In this document: piece by piece, positions 1-12,194 of the stretch
Numbering within the stretch: position 1 is the first letter of the stretch
Layout: every line of letters starts with the position of its first letter
Assembly: GCF_041260155.1 (NCBI RefSeq)
Contig: NC_091931.1
Coordinates: forward strand, 29,477,041 to 29,541,040
Direction: 5' to 3'
Length of the DNA stretch: 64,000 bases
From: Ptychodera flava
Taxonomy: Eukaryota; Hemichordata; Enteropneusta; Ptychoderidae
The notes under the pieces: generated by a model
Told to the model about the DNA's origin: nothing
What the model saw: the letters and a program-made list of their open reading frames with translations, nothing else
The model's database searches: none
Position numbers and translations under genes: made by a program

Positions 1-800
1 CCTAATTAGGGATATATATCTGATTTGACTTGATCAAAATTGACAAAACTCGGTATGTATATTGAAGATACTATGATTTAACATTATTGAAAGTCATTAA
101 GCATTTTTATTTCATCAAACTCTTAATTTGCATATTTAATGAACTTTTGAAATTAGGGATATTTATTTGAATTGACTTGACCAAAATTGATGAAACTTGC
201 TATGTACATTGAAGATACTATGATATAACATTGTTGAAAGTCATTAAGCATTTTAACTTCAGCCAATTCTTATTTGCATATTTAATAAACTTTCCTAATT
301 AGATATATAAATCTGAATGGACTTTACCAAAATTGATGAAACTTGCTATGTACATTGAAGATACTATGATATAACATTGTTGAAAGTCATTAAGCAGTTT
401 TACTTCAGCCAATTCCTTATTTACATATTTAATGAACTTCACTAATTAGGGATATATATCTGAATTGATTCGACCGAAGTTGATGAATCTTGCAACATAT
501 ATTGAAGATACTATAAAACAACATTATTAAAAGTCATGAAACTTTTTTTCTTCAGCCAATTCCTAATTTGCATATATAATGAACTTTCCTAATTAGTGAT
601 ATTTATCTGTATTGACTAGACCAAATTTGACAAAACTTGCTATGTACATTAAAGATACTATGATACAGCACTTTAGCCGATTCCGTATTTGCAAATTTAA
701 TGATTTTTTTTTTTTATTTGAACGTTTTTATTGGACTTATCAAAAATTTTCAAATACATGTCTCATTAAATCTGAGGAAAAAAAGACATTACAGAAATCA
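1..800 (+). repeat. Tandem repeat array, about 146-bp unit
   Basis: Five imperfect copies begin near 1, 150, 294, 440 and 587. Each opens with a block like CCTAATTAGGGATATATAT, passes through a TTGACTAGACCAAA-type block, and ends with AATTTGCATATTTAATGAAC. The array goes on after an inserted LINE relic (1617-1800). The same family lies in reverse orientation at 21960-22800. There is no coding potential. It looks like the tandem core of a non-autonomous repeat element; the family name is not known to me. Confidence 0.8.
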
Positions 801-1612
801 ATAAAGTAGTGATCATACATCATTATTGTGTATGTCTGTTGTGCTAGGGTCTCGGTGGATATTAGTACTGTAAATTCTCCACTTTTTATTATGGGCAAAA
901 ATGTTATCTTTTCTCAAGGCAATGTGATACTCAGTTTTTGTATAGAGTTCACGAGTTATTTTTGTCCCCATAACATGAAATATGCTTCCCAAAATAGTTG
1001 CACATGTTGACAATCATGTAAATATGGAGTAAAGTTTCTTCTTTGTTCTTGCAGAAAGAACAAGGAGCATTATCAACTGTGGGTATGTTCATTTTTCTCA
1101 GTCTAGCATTTGTATACAGGATATTGTGATAAATTTTAAACTGAAATTCTCTCAACTTACAGTCGATAGTTACCTTAAATGGAAGATGATAAATTTCGTT
1201 CCAGTTAGTAACATTGATTTTAAATTCATGTTCAAAATACAGTTCTGATTTTGGTGGTATAAATTAATGTCATTAATCAGCTGTGTGATTACTTTTATAT
1301 TACACAGTTCCACACTGATTGACCTGTGTTTCGATACAATTTTTACTTCATCTTCATCATCAGCTGTACTTTGCTGATTCACTTGTATGTTGGCTGGGTA
1401 ACACTTTTAGTCCAAACCATTTCAAAATGGATGATTGAGGGACACCTTTATTGTGTACAGAATCCCAGTCCAGCTTTTGGCCATTTTCGTTGTACAATTG
1501 TTCTAAGTATAGGATTCCTGCATCTACAAAATCCTGGTAAAAAATAGAACGTTTTCCAATCAAAATGTCCTTATTGTTCCATAAAATAGTTTTTCTAGGA
1601 TTCAAATTATTG
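800..1612 (-). mobile_element. L1/Tx1-like LINE 3' relic
   Basis: Two minus-strand reading frames (1605-1360 and 1155-949) give pieces typical of the C-terminal region of L1-like LINE ORF2. The first contains a GILYLEQLYNENGQKLDW-like segment. The second holds FKIYHNILYTNARL followed by CSFCKNKEETLLHIY, a degenerate zinc-binding segment. The pieces are in different frames and lack RT and endonuclease, so this is a dead 5'-truncated fragment. It interrupts the 146-bp repeat array, which resumes at 1612-1617, so it inserted after the array formed. Confidence 0.65.
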
Positions 1613-1985
1613 ATTTTTCCTAATTAAGGATATTTATCTGTCTTGACTAGACCAAAGTTGATGAACTACTTTGTACATTGAAGATACTATGATACGACAT
1701 TATTGAAAGTTATTTAACATTTTTACTTCAGCCTATTCATAATTTGCATATTTAATGAGAACATTTTAGTCAATTCCTAATTTGCATATTTTAATGAACT
1801 TTCCTGATTGGGGATATATACTTGGATTTAAAATTAATCTGTGGTGAATATTATTCATTATGTTGATCAGAACACTTTAAATGAAGTTGCAAACGTGTGG
1901 CAAAGGTTCAAATTTACACATAACTGCAACATATAATTAAACACGTGAGCATTTTCAGTTCATATCTGGTCTTTTTTCGTATTCA
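1613..1985 (+). repeat. 146-bp repeat continuation and unique end
   Basis: A further repeat unit (1617-1800) is followed by a unique end segment (1830-1985) that holds GTGAATATTATTCATTATG and later CACGTGAGCATTTTCAG. The reverse complement of the same unique end occurs at 21834-21960 next to the second array. The two loci are therefore two inverted copies of one element, each with a unique terminus and a tandem-repeat core. Confidence 0.7.
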
Positions 1986-2926
1986 GTCAAAGCAAAGAAG
2001 GCAAATATGGTAGAGGTTATCTATATCATTAAACTGACCTGGCCTGACATGACCTGAACTCTAAGTTCTGAATTTAATGTCAATACTCAGGCACTTTTAT
2101 TATGCTATGGACGAGTAAGACGCGAGATCACTTTTATACCTCCATGAGAATACAAGCTAAAGGTGTGTGGGTCTTTCTATGTAAACATTTCTGTACAACC
2201 AAGTTAAGCCTTATGGTGAAATAAATCATGAACACTACCACAACAACCACAACAATCACCTGTATCCTAAATGATCTTGTATGGTCCGACACAATTGACA
2301 ACTAATTGCATCGTGGGAATGCAGTAACTTACAATCGAAGATTGCTTCCCCCATGCTTTGTAGTAGGAATTCACTTTTCGGCAGGCTTATGCAAATCTTT
2401 TCGCATCTACACCAAAAGTAGACTTACCGCAGAGTCAACTCGTCAAAGTGGCAAGCCTTTTGAAACTTCACGAATACCAGCCACACTTGGCAGCACTGAT
2501 ATGTATGTCCCTTTTCTCAGACGTCTTGGCCCATATTGAAATTTGCATTCACCCTCGCGATCTCCATCAGCTGTCAGTTAGAGTTCAACCCCTTCTTCAC
2601 AATAAAGCCAAGGGTCACCAGAACTGTGAAGTTTGAAATCAGGTACATGAATCACCAACGGTATATTTGGTAAAAACTAATTGGAAATGAAGGAAAAATA
2701 TTTCACGCGATCCAGAAATTCGGCGACCACACAAAGCAGAGTGTGTCACCCGGATGTTGTCACACCGAAGTGACTTCAATATCAATTCTGCGAAAACTTA
2801 ATTACTATAACGAAGACTTTTTCCTTACGGAACTTGAAAAGGAAAAACACATATTAATTTTTATTATATTGATAATTTACTCGCTTACGCAAGGGAGGAG
2901 GTTATCAAGAAACGTTCTGTGCTCTA
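1986..2926. other. Duplication block 1, upstream part; no gene
   Basis: There is no convincing coding sequence. Much of it aligns by eye with 13020-13980: a GACCTGACCT-rich stretch (2036-2060 against 13033-13070), the GTCCGACACA region, the AACTTCACGAAT segment, and the TCACCCGGATGT or TCAGCCGGATGT segment. This is the distal upstream part of the unit that was duplicated to give LRR genes 1 and 2. The ORFs at 2306-2539 and 2743-3075 are not conserved between the copies, so they are not called as genes. Confidence 0.6.
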
Positions 2927-5900
2927 AGGCTGCGTTCACAAAAACCCCGGCGAGGAGGGGCCGGATGAATTTGGGGGAAATCGAAAATTTTTGGTGTCGT
3001 AAAGGGGGGGATTTGAAAGTTTTGCTCTACGCACAGGGGAGACCTGAACATTTTTGGTTCCCTTTTACTTTTTAGATATTCCGATTCCAAGGTTTGGTAT
3101 GTAATTTAATGAAAAAAGAATAGCATTTTAATGTCATCCAATCTTTCTAATGTAAGTAATACTTAAACAAAATCTAGAATAATTTTGTCCCATGGCATGA
3201 CTTTTATCTCTAAAAATAACCTATACATATACATGTATGATTTTTCGGGAAAAAAACATATTGGCCTAGTAACGGGGCAGAAGCTGCAATTGTTAATATT
3301 TTTTTTTCAATATTGCTATGCGATATATAAAATACAGTTTCTTGCTGTCTCCCTACAGCATGATAGGGGTAGAACAAGAACGCAGCGTTGTATAAACTGA
3401 ACAAAAGCATTGTCAAAATTATCAAAATGAATACAGCTGTCCTCCTAGTATTGAAGTGTCACTGTCACTGCATACCGCTCTGACTCTGATGTAGTTGAAG
3501 AACAGTTTGGGTCAAACGACGCATGACAGTGAAATAAACATGTAAACAAGATCAGGCCAGAGAGCAACACATGGATGACCTAGAGATTTAAAAATATCAT
3601 GATTTTTTGAATTCTGGCATGATATGAGAATAATCAAATACTAAAGAAAAAATGGGGTCACCATGGTTGACCATCGTAAAATAACACAAAAGTAAAACTT
3701 TGAACAGTAAAGAATCTAATTTTTAAGCATACTGTAATAATAATATTATTATTATCTTTATTAAGCCTCGTTGGGAAATTGGATTGCTAGCCACATAAAT
3801 AAAACAGAAGCAAGTCACCACCAATGAAAACCACAAAGAAACGTAGCACTAAAAATACATACAGTAAGAAAGACAGGTAGACATAAAAGCATGCACATAT
3901 TTACATCTCTGCATGTTAAAAAGATGTGCGAATGGTCACGTGCGCGGTCCTTAGTTTCTATGAAAAAATTCTGAATTATAGACCGAAATTGCTCTCGGAA
4001 CAAAAGACATTTTGTAACGCTTTGTGTTTGTTCGTGGTATTCTCAGTCGTCCACTCCTGTCAATACGTTCATTGTCAAAGTCATTGTACAAGGGATGAGT
4101 CGTGTCAGATAATATCTGTCTCACTTTATCAGTAAGTTGTCTGCTACACAGGTCTTGAATGGATGCCTGGTTTTCCCCTATAATTCTACTGGCTTTCTTA
4201 ACGATTTTCTCCAACCTGCCCTTGTCATGAACAGAAATCACATCACCCCAACAGACAATACCAAAAGACAGAATACTCAAAACTGAAGCATTGTAAACAT
4301 GAAAGGAGTTTTCGAGTAACATCAAGTGATCTTAATTTACGAAGGCAGTACATGCGACTATTAGTTTTCTTTATGATAAAATCCACGTTATCACAAAACT
4401 TCAGTTTGTCATCTAGTCTTGTACCAAGATATGTATATCTACTATCTCAACTTCGGCCCCGTCTATTAAAATGGGGTCAGGTTTTTTCGCATTTCTTCTA
4501 AAGTCAATGTGCATTTCCTTGGTCTTTTTACATTAAGATGTAGGTAATTCTCTTTACGATACTGTACAAAGCGACCGATTTCATCAATACTGAGAATGAT
4601 TGTCCTGGCTAATTTTGCCTACCAAACTTGTGTCATCTGCAAACTTGACAAGTGGACAGGTCTCAGAGCAACTACGACAGCCTGCCGTGTATAAGGTAAA
4701 AAGAAATGGGGCTAGAACAGTACCTTGGGGTGCACCTGTGTTAGAACTAATGATGTTTGATTTGATGTCTCCTAATCGAACATATTGTGACCTGTTTGTT
4801 AGATAATTAAAGATCCAGGCGATCATGTTTGTTGGGACCTTCATTCTCAGTAATTTTTGAACTAAAAGATGTGGCTGAATGGTATTGAATGCACTTGAGA
4901 AATCAAAGAACATAACACGAACAGATTTACCGGCATGATCAAGGTGTGAAAAAATATTGTGAAGAACCAATAAAATTGCATCAGCAGTACTCCTGTTCTG
5001 CCTGTACGCAAATTGATATGGATCAATAAAATCTTTAAAAAAGTATTAAGTTGGGTAAGAACAATGCGCTCGCAAACTTTCATAAGCGCTGACGTCAGAG
5101 CAACAGGACGAAGGTCATTCATAGTTGAAACAACCGATTTCTTAGGCACTGGAATTATACATGACCGTTTCCATATTTCAGGAAGAGAATTACTTTTGAA
5201 ACAAATATTGAAAATGATGGAAAATATGTTGGCAAGTTGATTTGCACATATTTTAAGTACTCGTGGAGATATTCTATCGGGACCGGATGCTTTTGTGGGG
5301 TTCACATTATTGAATAATTTGTTCACCTCCTCCTCATTTGTCGAGAAGAACTGACCATCATCATTGCAGCCAAGGTGGTTCCGTGTCTGTATGTGTTCAC
5401 TGGAAAAATCATGACAGTCGAACCTATTATAGATTAAATTGAGTTTGCTTGCATAAGTATTGTTATTCTGTGGACACAGATTGGTACTGTTGTTCGCATT
5501 GTTATTTCCACTCATAAGTGTAAGACCATGCCAAGTACGTTTCATATTATTGCCAATAAAGTTCTCTTCAATTTTTCCCTTGTATACTCGTTTTTCCTTT
5601 CGGCTGGTATTTTTCAGTTCCTTTTGAACTACTTTGAGTTCATCTTTATTTTTCCTGGCATGGATTAGTCGCTTTCTATTGACCAAAGACTTTACGTCTT
5701 TCGAGATCCACGGTTTATTGTTTGGAAATATCTTTACTGTTTTGTTGGGAACGACCGAGTCCACGCAGAAATTAATGTAATCGCCGACTGTCTCTACTAA
5801 GTTGTCTATGGATGTTGAAGAATCTAAAAATACGTTCCAGTTTGTACATTCCAGAGAGGCCTTCAATGAATCGATAGATTCTGGAGACCAACGCTTCACT

Positions 5901-6595
5901 GTGATAGTTTTCGGCGGTTCTCATATAAACGGGGGGACTTAGAAATATTTGAGGGTATTGAGGGGGATCTGAAACACGATTCCTCCAGCTCCCTCTAATC
6001 GCTTTTAACTACTTTAAATGAAAACTTGTGTGAGTAAAAGAAATTATTTTAATTTTACCAAATTTGCCATTATTACAACACAATTTTAGAGATTAAAACG
6101 TTTATTGGTGGAATATTTAACCTTCACGTATTGTCAATTTTGTAATTTTTTTTTATAAGTAGCATCTAATGCAGCCAGGAAATCACAATTTGCATACTGT
6201 CTCATGATCGTTATTTTTATGCTCTTCAGCAAGTGCCATTGACCTGGCCAGAGTTGGATAAACTCAAGTCGGCTTAGACTGATAAAGCCAAAAAGTCCAC
6301 TGATGCTTTTAAAAATGTATCAATTTAAGAAAATGTCCTATAGGTATATGGCTCTACAACCTGCTGATAAGAGGTAGTGTCTAACATCTTACAGCAGAAC
6401 TGCCCATGCAATGCATCTGTATTTTTTATCTCTGTGTGCATCACTGATAAATATGTGGCTACATAATAATGGGGGCGGGGGCTTGAAAAATTTTGATCAT
6501 ATAAACGGGGGGACTTGAAAATATTTGAGGGTATTGAGGGGGATCTGAAACACGATTCCTCCAGCTCCCTCTAATCGTTATTTGTGAACGTATCC
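2927..6595. mobile_element. TIR-like element with nested LINE
   Basis: The left end reads CTGCGTTCACAAAAACCCC. The right end, on the opposite strand, reads ATACGTTCACAAATAACG, so the ends form a short imperfect inverted repeat around CGTTCACAAA. Next to the ends are G-rich segments. One (ATAAACGGGGGGACTT and what follows) appears twice in direct orientation, at 5924-5993 and 6500-6577. A CR1-like LINE sits inside. No transposase is visible. This is either a non-autonomous DNA element or two partial copies side by side. Confidence 0.4.
3735..5935 (-). mobile_element. CR1/Jockey-like LINE, 5'-truncated
   Basis: Non-LTR retrotransposon ORF2 fragment read on the minus strand. In order it shows the pre-RT linker, the RT fingers (KASGPDRISPRVLKICANQL), the palm with FFDFSSAFNTIQPHLL, GAPQGTVLAPFLFTLY and the FADDTS active site, and the C-terminal SILSFGIVCWGD segment ending near 3951. 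The endonuclease domain is missing. Reading frame is lost near 5036 (an extra base in a T run) and again near 4575. The 3' end near 3735 has an AATAAAGATAATAAT tail, usual for CR1-type elements. No counterpart occurs at the matching place in block 2 (about 14.0 kb). Confidence 0.88.
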
Positions 6596-6834
6596 CAACA
6601 GAGAAGAGGGAATTAATGGATATAGAAAGTTTAAGCGTTTCGCATGTCAAGTGATCGATAGAGTCGTCGGTGTCAGGCAGATTATTCATACTAACATGAC
6701 AGTCGTAAGCCCCCCCCCCCCGGGAAAACCGTTTCACTTTGCATCCAATGGTGTGCGTCCAGTAATCTCTACTCCTGCAAATTTATACAGCATTTGAAAG
6801 ATGCTGACCATTCCAAATTTAAGGTATTCTGGCG

Positions 6835-6920
6835 ACCATGCAACGGAATCATTTGTTTCGCATGCCTGAATCAACAATGACATCATCAGTTTAGTCAAGG
6901 GGGAGTTCCATTTATAGAAA
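6835..6920 (+). promoter_or_regulatory. LRR gene 1 promoter (CRE-like, TATA)
   Basis: A block GTTTCGCATGC at 6855 is followed by TGACATCA (6878-6885), a CRE/ATF-like site, and TTTATAGA (6911-6918), a TATA box, in the context GAGTTCCATTTATAGA. The same order occurs at 14431-14523 upstream of LRR gene 2: GTTTCGCATGC, TGACGTCA, then GAGTTCCATATATAGA. Conservation of block order and spacing between the duplicates is the main evidence. Transcription would start around 6940. Confidence 0.6.
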
Positions 6921-6941
6921 CGTCGTGATAGGTGAATCTAC

Positions 6942-7119
6942 CATTTATTTGAAACATAAGGCCAGACGCATGTAACAGAGGCAACTGTTGGGATCAGAAA
7001 CGTGGACAAGAGAAATTCATCTCATTATAGACATATCCTATCGAGCTCATAACTCAGTTTTGGTCAGTAAAGACAGTTTCAAAGCAGTCCCTTTCAGCCA
7101 AGAGTGACGAATACATTTG
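6942..7119 (+). other. LRR gene 1 non-coding exon 1 (predicted)
   Basis: The segment runs from about 30 bases after the TATA box to a strong splice donor, TTTG followed by GTAAGTAATTG at 7120. It has several stops in all frames, so it is 5' UTR. It is paralogous to 14545-14732: both contain ACCAGAAACGT- or TCAGAAACGT-type segments and end at GTAAGTAA donors. The intron would span 7120-8479. The 5' edge is estimated from the TATA position only. Confidence 0.5.
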
Positions 7120-8479
7120 GTAAGTAATTGCACAGTACGATTGCAGTACGGTTAGTAACGGCGTCTTGCCGATCAAGGATTGTGTTTACCGAACCATAAA
7201 TGACGTGACATTAAACGTAACACCCGTAAATTTACAAGAACGCTAGTTACCAACTCACGTTACTCAGCTCACGTAATTGGCTGTGTTACTAAGTCATTGC
7301 AAAGGACATTAACCCTCAAAACAGTGCAATATTTCCTCATTCGTCGCAAATACAATGACAACATGGCGTCTTGTTAATATTTAACTGCATTCAGCGAAAG
7401 CTTTGCCACTTCGGCCTATTGAAAAAAATGATATGAAGACATTCTACAGTGCTACAACGCTTGCACGTATTACGCTAAATCGATGGGACAATGTTAACTA
7501 ATAAAGTCTGACACCGTTACTCAAAAACCTTCAAAATGTTACAGAATTCTCCTCTCAATTCGTTTTTGATGCTGAATTTAGACTATCAGGCTTTACGGTG
7601 ATTTGCAAAAATGCTGATTTAACGGACTATTTTGTTGATCGGGAGTAAATGTAGTGTCAATATTTTGTGTTTGTCCTAACGAAAATGTAATTTGCCAAGT
7701 AGCGGTACCAAAGGAGTAGCGGCCATTTTGAATTGTAAATATCGGTAAAGGTTAGGTAGTTTGTTTGCGTAGTACCATAATTTGCGATGTGACTCCTTTC
7801 TTGATTTCGGAAGACAATTTTAAAGATTCTATGAAATAAACCTTCAGCAAAACGCCCAGTCTTTCAGTTCCAATCAGACGCGTATTATCTTAATACCTGA
7901 GGTTGAACAACACTGGTAATAGAGTTTCACAAATCTAATATAGTTAAGCCCGCAGTAAACAATTTCAAGGAATACAAGGAACTTTATCTCTCTCCGGCAA
8001 ATTCACCACAATATACTACTTGACTCCATGAATGATGCCGCTGATGAAAAAGCAGACAAACTATGCTTTAATTGGTACAAGATAGGTCTTCCAAGAGACA
8101 TCGTCTCTGAATTCCATCAGGAAAAGTCGTTCCACAGACGCTGGCTCATTGTCTATGCATATGATGGCCCGCTTGTTTAGTTGGGTTTTTTATTTTCTTA
8201 CTGCATGTTGCCTGAACGTTTGTAAATGTGAGATCAGTGACGACAGAAGTGATCTAACTAAAAGTCGCCCGGGAAAAAGTTGCACTTGTGCAATTGTAGG
8301 GTAAAATGAACTGCTATTGTTAGTCAAAAAGATTGTCGTTTGATCAGTTATCTTAAAACTTCCTCAGTAAGGAACCAAAGGTTGGACGATATTAGTTCTT
8401 CACCCGATAATTATAAGGATACATATTAAAAGTAATTATACTTGGAAATAATCACTCGCTTTCTCTTTTAACTTTGCAG
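7120..8479 (+). other. LRR gene 1 intron
   Basis: Donor GTAAGTAA at 7120 and acceptor TAACTTTGCAG ending at 8479, four bases before the ATG. The intron has no coding signal. It holds a partial copy (about 7690-7830) of the dispersed GGCCATTTTGAAT repeat, which sits at the same relative place as the copy at 15230-15480 in the LRR gene 2 intron, so it predates the duplication. Confidence 0.5.
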
Positions 8480-8483
8480 AGCC

Positions 8484-10151
8484 ATGAATTTGCCGTTTTG
8501 GTTCATCGCCCTTTTCGTCATCTTCTCGTCGATTTTCAACATCGTTGACGCAGCCTGTCCTGCCTTTTGTGAATGCAATATTCCCTTGGTGGTAGACTGC
8601 TCGTCCACAGGCCTGGAAACCGTCCCCGAAGGCATCGAAACTGACACCGAAATTGTCAACCTACAGAATAATCGTATCACAAGATTAGAGGCCAACTCCT
8701 TTGCTCAACTGACAAGCCTGGTCACCCTGCGCCTGGACTCAAATCTGATCCAAACCATCGACAACGGTGCTTTCAACGGAACAGAATCGGTGGAAACTCT
8801 GAACCTAGCCAATAACAACTTGACCTCTCTCAATAGAGACATGTTCGACGGCCTCCTCGGGATCACATCTCTCGTTGTGGCGCACAATTTGTTATCTTCC
8901 ATCGAGGATTTTGCCTTTGTCGACATGATTTTTTTAACGAAGCTACACCTTTACAGCAATTTAATCGAATATATGACAGAAAATACTTTTAGAGGAGTAG
9001 ACAGTCTTCAGGAATTACATCTGCAATATAACAAAATAACCGAGTTAAAGGAAAATACATTCAGCAATCTAAGGAATTTAACATCCCTTCGGTTGGACGT
9101 CAACAGCATCGCATCAATCGAGAAGAAAGCATTCGACGGACTGAACTCCCTAACTTTATTGAAATTATCAAGTAACGGCCTGACTCAGTTGAATGGCGAT
9201 ATGCTAGACGGCGTTGAGAGCTTGAAGAGACTTGAAGCTGACAGAAATTGGATCTCTACTATTGTGGGTAACACTTTCACTAAAACTCCCCTGCTTACCA
9301 ATCTTGCTTTAAATTTTAATAACATGAGTGAGATCAGCTCGACATTTTGGACCGGACTGGACAAGCTACAAGTTCTTGACCTTAGTTATAATCGTTTACA
9401 AGAACTGAAAGTGGATTCTTTCAAAGCACTGATAAGCATGGAATACTTGGAGCTTGATTCCAACAGAATTCAAAACATAGAGAAAGGTGCGTTTAATGGA
9501 CTCGATCATCTTATCTCACTACAAATCACTTTCAATAAACTTACCACTACTGAGGGGTACATGCTGACCGGGTTGGGAAGTACTGAGTTCATAAATCTAT
9601 CCGGCAATGACTTGACCGCTCTCCGGGAAAGCTTGTTTGCAGAATGCTGTGGAAACGTGAAAACTCTGTTGATGTACCAAAACCAAATGGAAACACTTGA
9701 CCCTAAATGGTTCATCGGTCTACATAGTATAAATAAAATCGATCTTCAAACCAACAAGCTCCGTACCATTCCCGGTGAGATCTTTGAAGTTTTACCCACC
9801 CTCAACTACCTCGTTATGACAGATAATCTACTCCAGTGTAACTGCGACCTGTTTGAATACAGGGTTTGGTCCGACAGCCACAATCCAAGCGCAAAAACGA
9901 TATGCCACGACCCAGATCAATACAGGGACAGAGTCATCGAGAAGATCCCCGTAAAGGAGTTCATATACCTCTGTGCATCAAGTTGCCAGACCATCCCAGC
10001 CTCGGCTTGGATCGCAACCGCTGCTGGCTGTGTCACCTTCGGTGTGTTGGTAACAGTCGGTGTTCTTTTCATCCTACGAAGAATCAGGCCACAAAGGGGT
10101 GATGACTCACACAATATGGTGACTGTAGATCATGAATATTCCAGAAATTAA
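8484..10151 (+). CDS. LRR transmembrane receptor 1 (long)
   Basis: Predicted type I surface protein of 555 residues, intact. Residues 1-23 are a signal peptide (MNLPFWFIALFVIFSS...VDA). An LRRNT cap follows (CPAFCEC...VDCSS), then about 16 LRRs of 24 residues with LxxLxLxxN cores, then an LRRCT (LQCNCDLFEYRVW...C...C, about 450-500). A TM helix (about 506-531, WIATAAGCVTFGVLVTVGVL) is followed by a 24-residue tail. LRR 14 has adjacent cysteines (AECCGN), as in genes 2 and 3. Against them, one LRRCT cysteine is absent (WSDSHN instead of WSGCNN). The start follows a 3' splice site TTTGCAG by four bases and matches the paralogues. Ligand and pathway are unknown; such ectodomains serve recognition or adhesion (VLR, Slit, Toll kin). 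The tail has no TIR or ITAM. Confidence 0.9.
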   Translation: MNLPFWFIALFVIFSSIFNIVDAACPAFCECNIPLVVDCSSTGLETVPEGIETDTEIVNLQNNRITRLEANSFAQLTSLVTLRLDSNLIQTIDNGAFNGTESVETLNLANNNLTSLNRDMFDGLLGITSLVVAHNLLSSIEDFAFVDMIFLTKLHLYSNLIEYMTENTFRGVDSLQELHLQYNKITELKENTFSNLRNLTSLRLDVNSIASIEKKAFDGLNSLTLLKLSSNGLTQLNGDMLDGVESLKRLEADRNWISTIVGNTFTKTPLLTNLALNFNNMSEISSTFWTGLDKLQVLDLSYNRLQELKVDSFKALISMEYLELDSNRIQNIEKGAFNGLDHLISLQITFNKLTTTEGYMLTGLGSTEFINLSGNDLTALRESLFAECCGNVKTLLMYQNQMETLDPKWFIGLHSINKIDLQTNKLRTIPGEIFEVLPTLNYLVMTDNLLQCNCDLFEYRVWSDSHNPSAKTICHDPDQYRDRVIEKIPVKEFIYLCASSCQTIPASAWIATAAGCVTFGVLVTVGVLFILRRIRPQRGDDSHNMVTVDHEYSRN

Positions 10152-12123
10152 AAGCGCAATCTTACGTGGTTATTCGTTGTGGCAAAATGTAGAGTGACTT
10201 ACACCGTAAGATAACTTTTGTAACGATACCGACAAGTTTTCATCGGAAGCTGTGCTAGTGTCTAACAACAGAGAGAAAAAATGTGAACCTGCGAAAAATC
10301 AAATCAAGACTCCGCAAAACATTATCGATATCGAATCATTCGAATTAGTTTTAATTTTACATTCACCAAACATGAAGCAGTTTGAAATTTCACAACAAGA
10401 GTATGTTTTCAGAGTGTCGAAGAGAAACGAGGCAATTCGAGAAAGCAAATTGTTTCATACAATATGTACGCTTGAAATATTCGTAGACAAGACTAATCAC
10501 ATTGAAATGTTTGACCTTTAAGATGCTGTTTTAATTCATCCCCCCGGTCAACAGTTTATTTTGATTTCTGAAGATTTCAGATTGTTATTTTTCAGTTATT
10601 TTTTTACTCTGTACGTACACACATCATTGTCATATCAAAACCTCTTCCGTCTCCAAAATATCAAAAAATAACTGTATTTTTCAGCCTGTTCCCTTTTTGT
10701 TTGATATTAAGATTTTCCCAATATATCTCAAGCCATAGATTTAAAAACGTTTTTTTTAACGGACTTCCTCATAAGTTCGTAGATTTTTTACCAACGCAAT
10801 AAGTATGATACGTATAGATTCTGAAGATAAACTTCACTGATGAAATGACACTAATACAACTGCAAAATATATTTGAAGTGACTGGACCTGAAAAAATTCA
10901 AACACAGACCCTAAACTTTCATATAGGGTCTGCAAATAGGCAGAGGTCGCAAAAGCTGTGTTTCTTTATGGTCGAAGTAAGCAGAAATGAAAAAGAAAAT
11001 CTGAAACACTTATCGACTGACGTATATCACCTGAGCTTCAGGGAAAAGACAGGTACGGAGAAAGAGTTTTTCGGCCTTCACTCGTTCAGCTCTAAGTATG
11101 TAATTTTCTCCAAACGTCATCCGTGTTCTGGGATTTCACATGTTAAATGGATTATACAGTTTAACTCAAAGGTATCTCAGACAACTTCTCCATCAGTTGT
11201 GCACTGGTGGTTGCTTGACAATTCTTCTAGGTGAGAACTACAAGGTTTCTGTTCACCGTGTTTGTCTTTTTCTGGGATGGTAATTTTGAAACTTTACTCG
11301 ATAATTTTTTTGGTTTTTGTACATAACACGATTGGAACTAATCTTTTAATTGGATGGTGAAGTCATGTCTTTAAAATCTGCAAATTTAATGTGAGCTCAT
11401 CTGCTTTTCTTTTTACGTTACACACTAATTCATGTTTTCATGAGTAATTTGTAATATTGTGACAGTCAGCTACAGGGCGCCTACCGTTTTTGAGAAATTT
11501 GAAAAATATGAAGATCCAATTATCCCAAATTACTGTAGTTCCAATCGTGTATATACATTTGTTGGCTAAAAGTCTTATTTACAATCGTTATGTTTGTTGT
11601 ACAATGAGATGGGAAGTTTTGAGACAAAATTACATATTTATCAATTCTATCAAAGGATGGGAAAAAGTACTTAAAAATTTGAAAAAGGCACAATTTTTAC
11701 CGAGTCTCGTTATTTGAAAATAAGCCTTCATTATGGGTTGAAAACCGAATAAAATATTATTAGATTGAAAAAGTTGTCACTCAGGAAAAAAGTACTGCTT
11801 CGCAACGTTGAACCTCAAGTTCATCAGAAAAACGGAGAGCCCATAAGTACTGGATCGCCAAGACAAACATCAATTAAAATTTATTAAGACAAAGAAATGG
11901 ATTTACCCTTTGATGCGATGTAGAAAAGAAAATATGTTACTTAAGATAACTAGATTGGAATTTTGGGATCATTAACAAATTTATTAAATAATATAGCTTT
12001 ATACACTGCCTCCCTTTGTGTTATCATGATTTGTCACCACTTTGTCTTGTAAGGTCAAAAGAAGGCATGACATGACAATTTTGATTCAGATAAAAATGAC
12101 GTACATTTCACAACGTTTGTGTA
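10152..12123. other. LRR gene 1 3' flank; no further gene
   Basis: AT-rich flank. Segments such as ACAAGACTAATCACATTGAAA (near 10490) and AAGTGACTGGA (near 10877) recur in order behind LRR gene 2 (near 20620 and 20988), so the duplication unit extends through here. No polyadenylation signal is convincing close to the stop. ORFs at 10252-10521, 10845-11234 and 11490-11717 are not conserved in the second block and have no recognisable domain, so they are not called. Confidence 0.5.
11300..11580. repeat. Foldback repeat with CACGATTGGAACTA arms
   Basis: CACGATTGGAACTA near 11328 and its inverse TAGTTCCAATCGTG near 11536 face each other across about 200 bases, with similar flanks (GTACATAA and TATATACA). 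The left half continues with a segment whose reverse complement (TTACTTCACCATCCAATT, then TTAGTTCCGATCGTGTT) occurs at 58780-58900. It is therefore a dispersed foldback or MITE-like repeat. The boundaries are approximate. Confidence 0.45.
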
Positions 12124-12194
12124 GCATCGGTGGTTCAGTGGTAGAATTCTCGCCTGCCACGCGGGAGGCCCGGGTTCGATTCCCGGCCGATGCA
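12124..12194 (+). tRNA. tRNA-Gly (GCC)
   Basis: The 71-nt cloverleaf is complete. The acceptor stem is GCATCGG with CCGATGC plus discriminator A. A-box TGGTTCAGTGG and B-box GGTTCGATTCC are present, and the anticodon loop CTGCCAC carries anticodon GCC. All stems pair. A TTTT Pol III stop follows within about ten bases. It is identical to the copies at 33743 and 36477. Confidence 0.97.

Noticed and set aside
1-800. Regular repeats that might suggest a CRISPR-like array
   Set aside because: The 146-bp units are diverged throughout with no constant repeat and unique spacer pattern; the DNA is eukaryotic.
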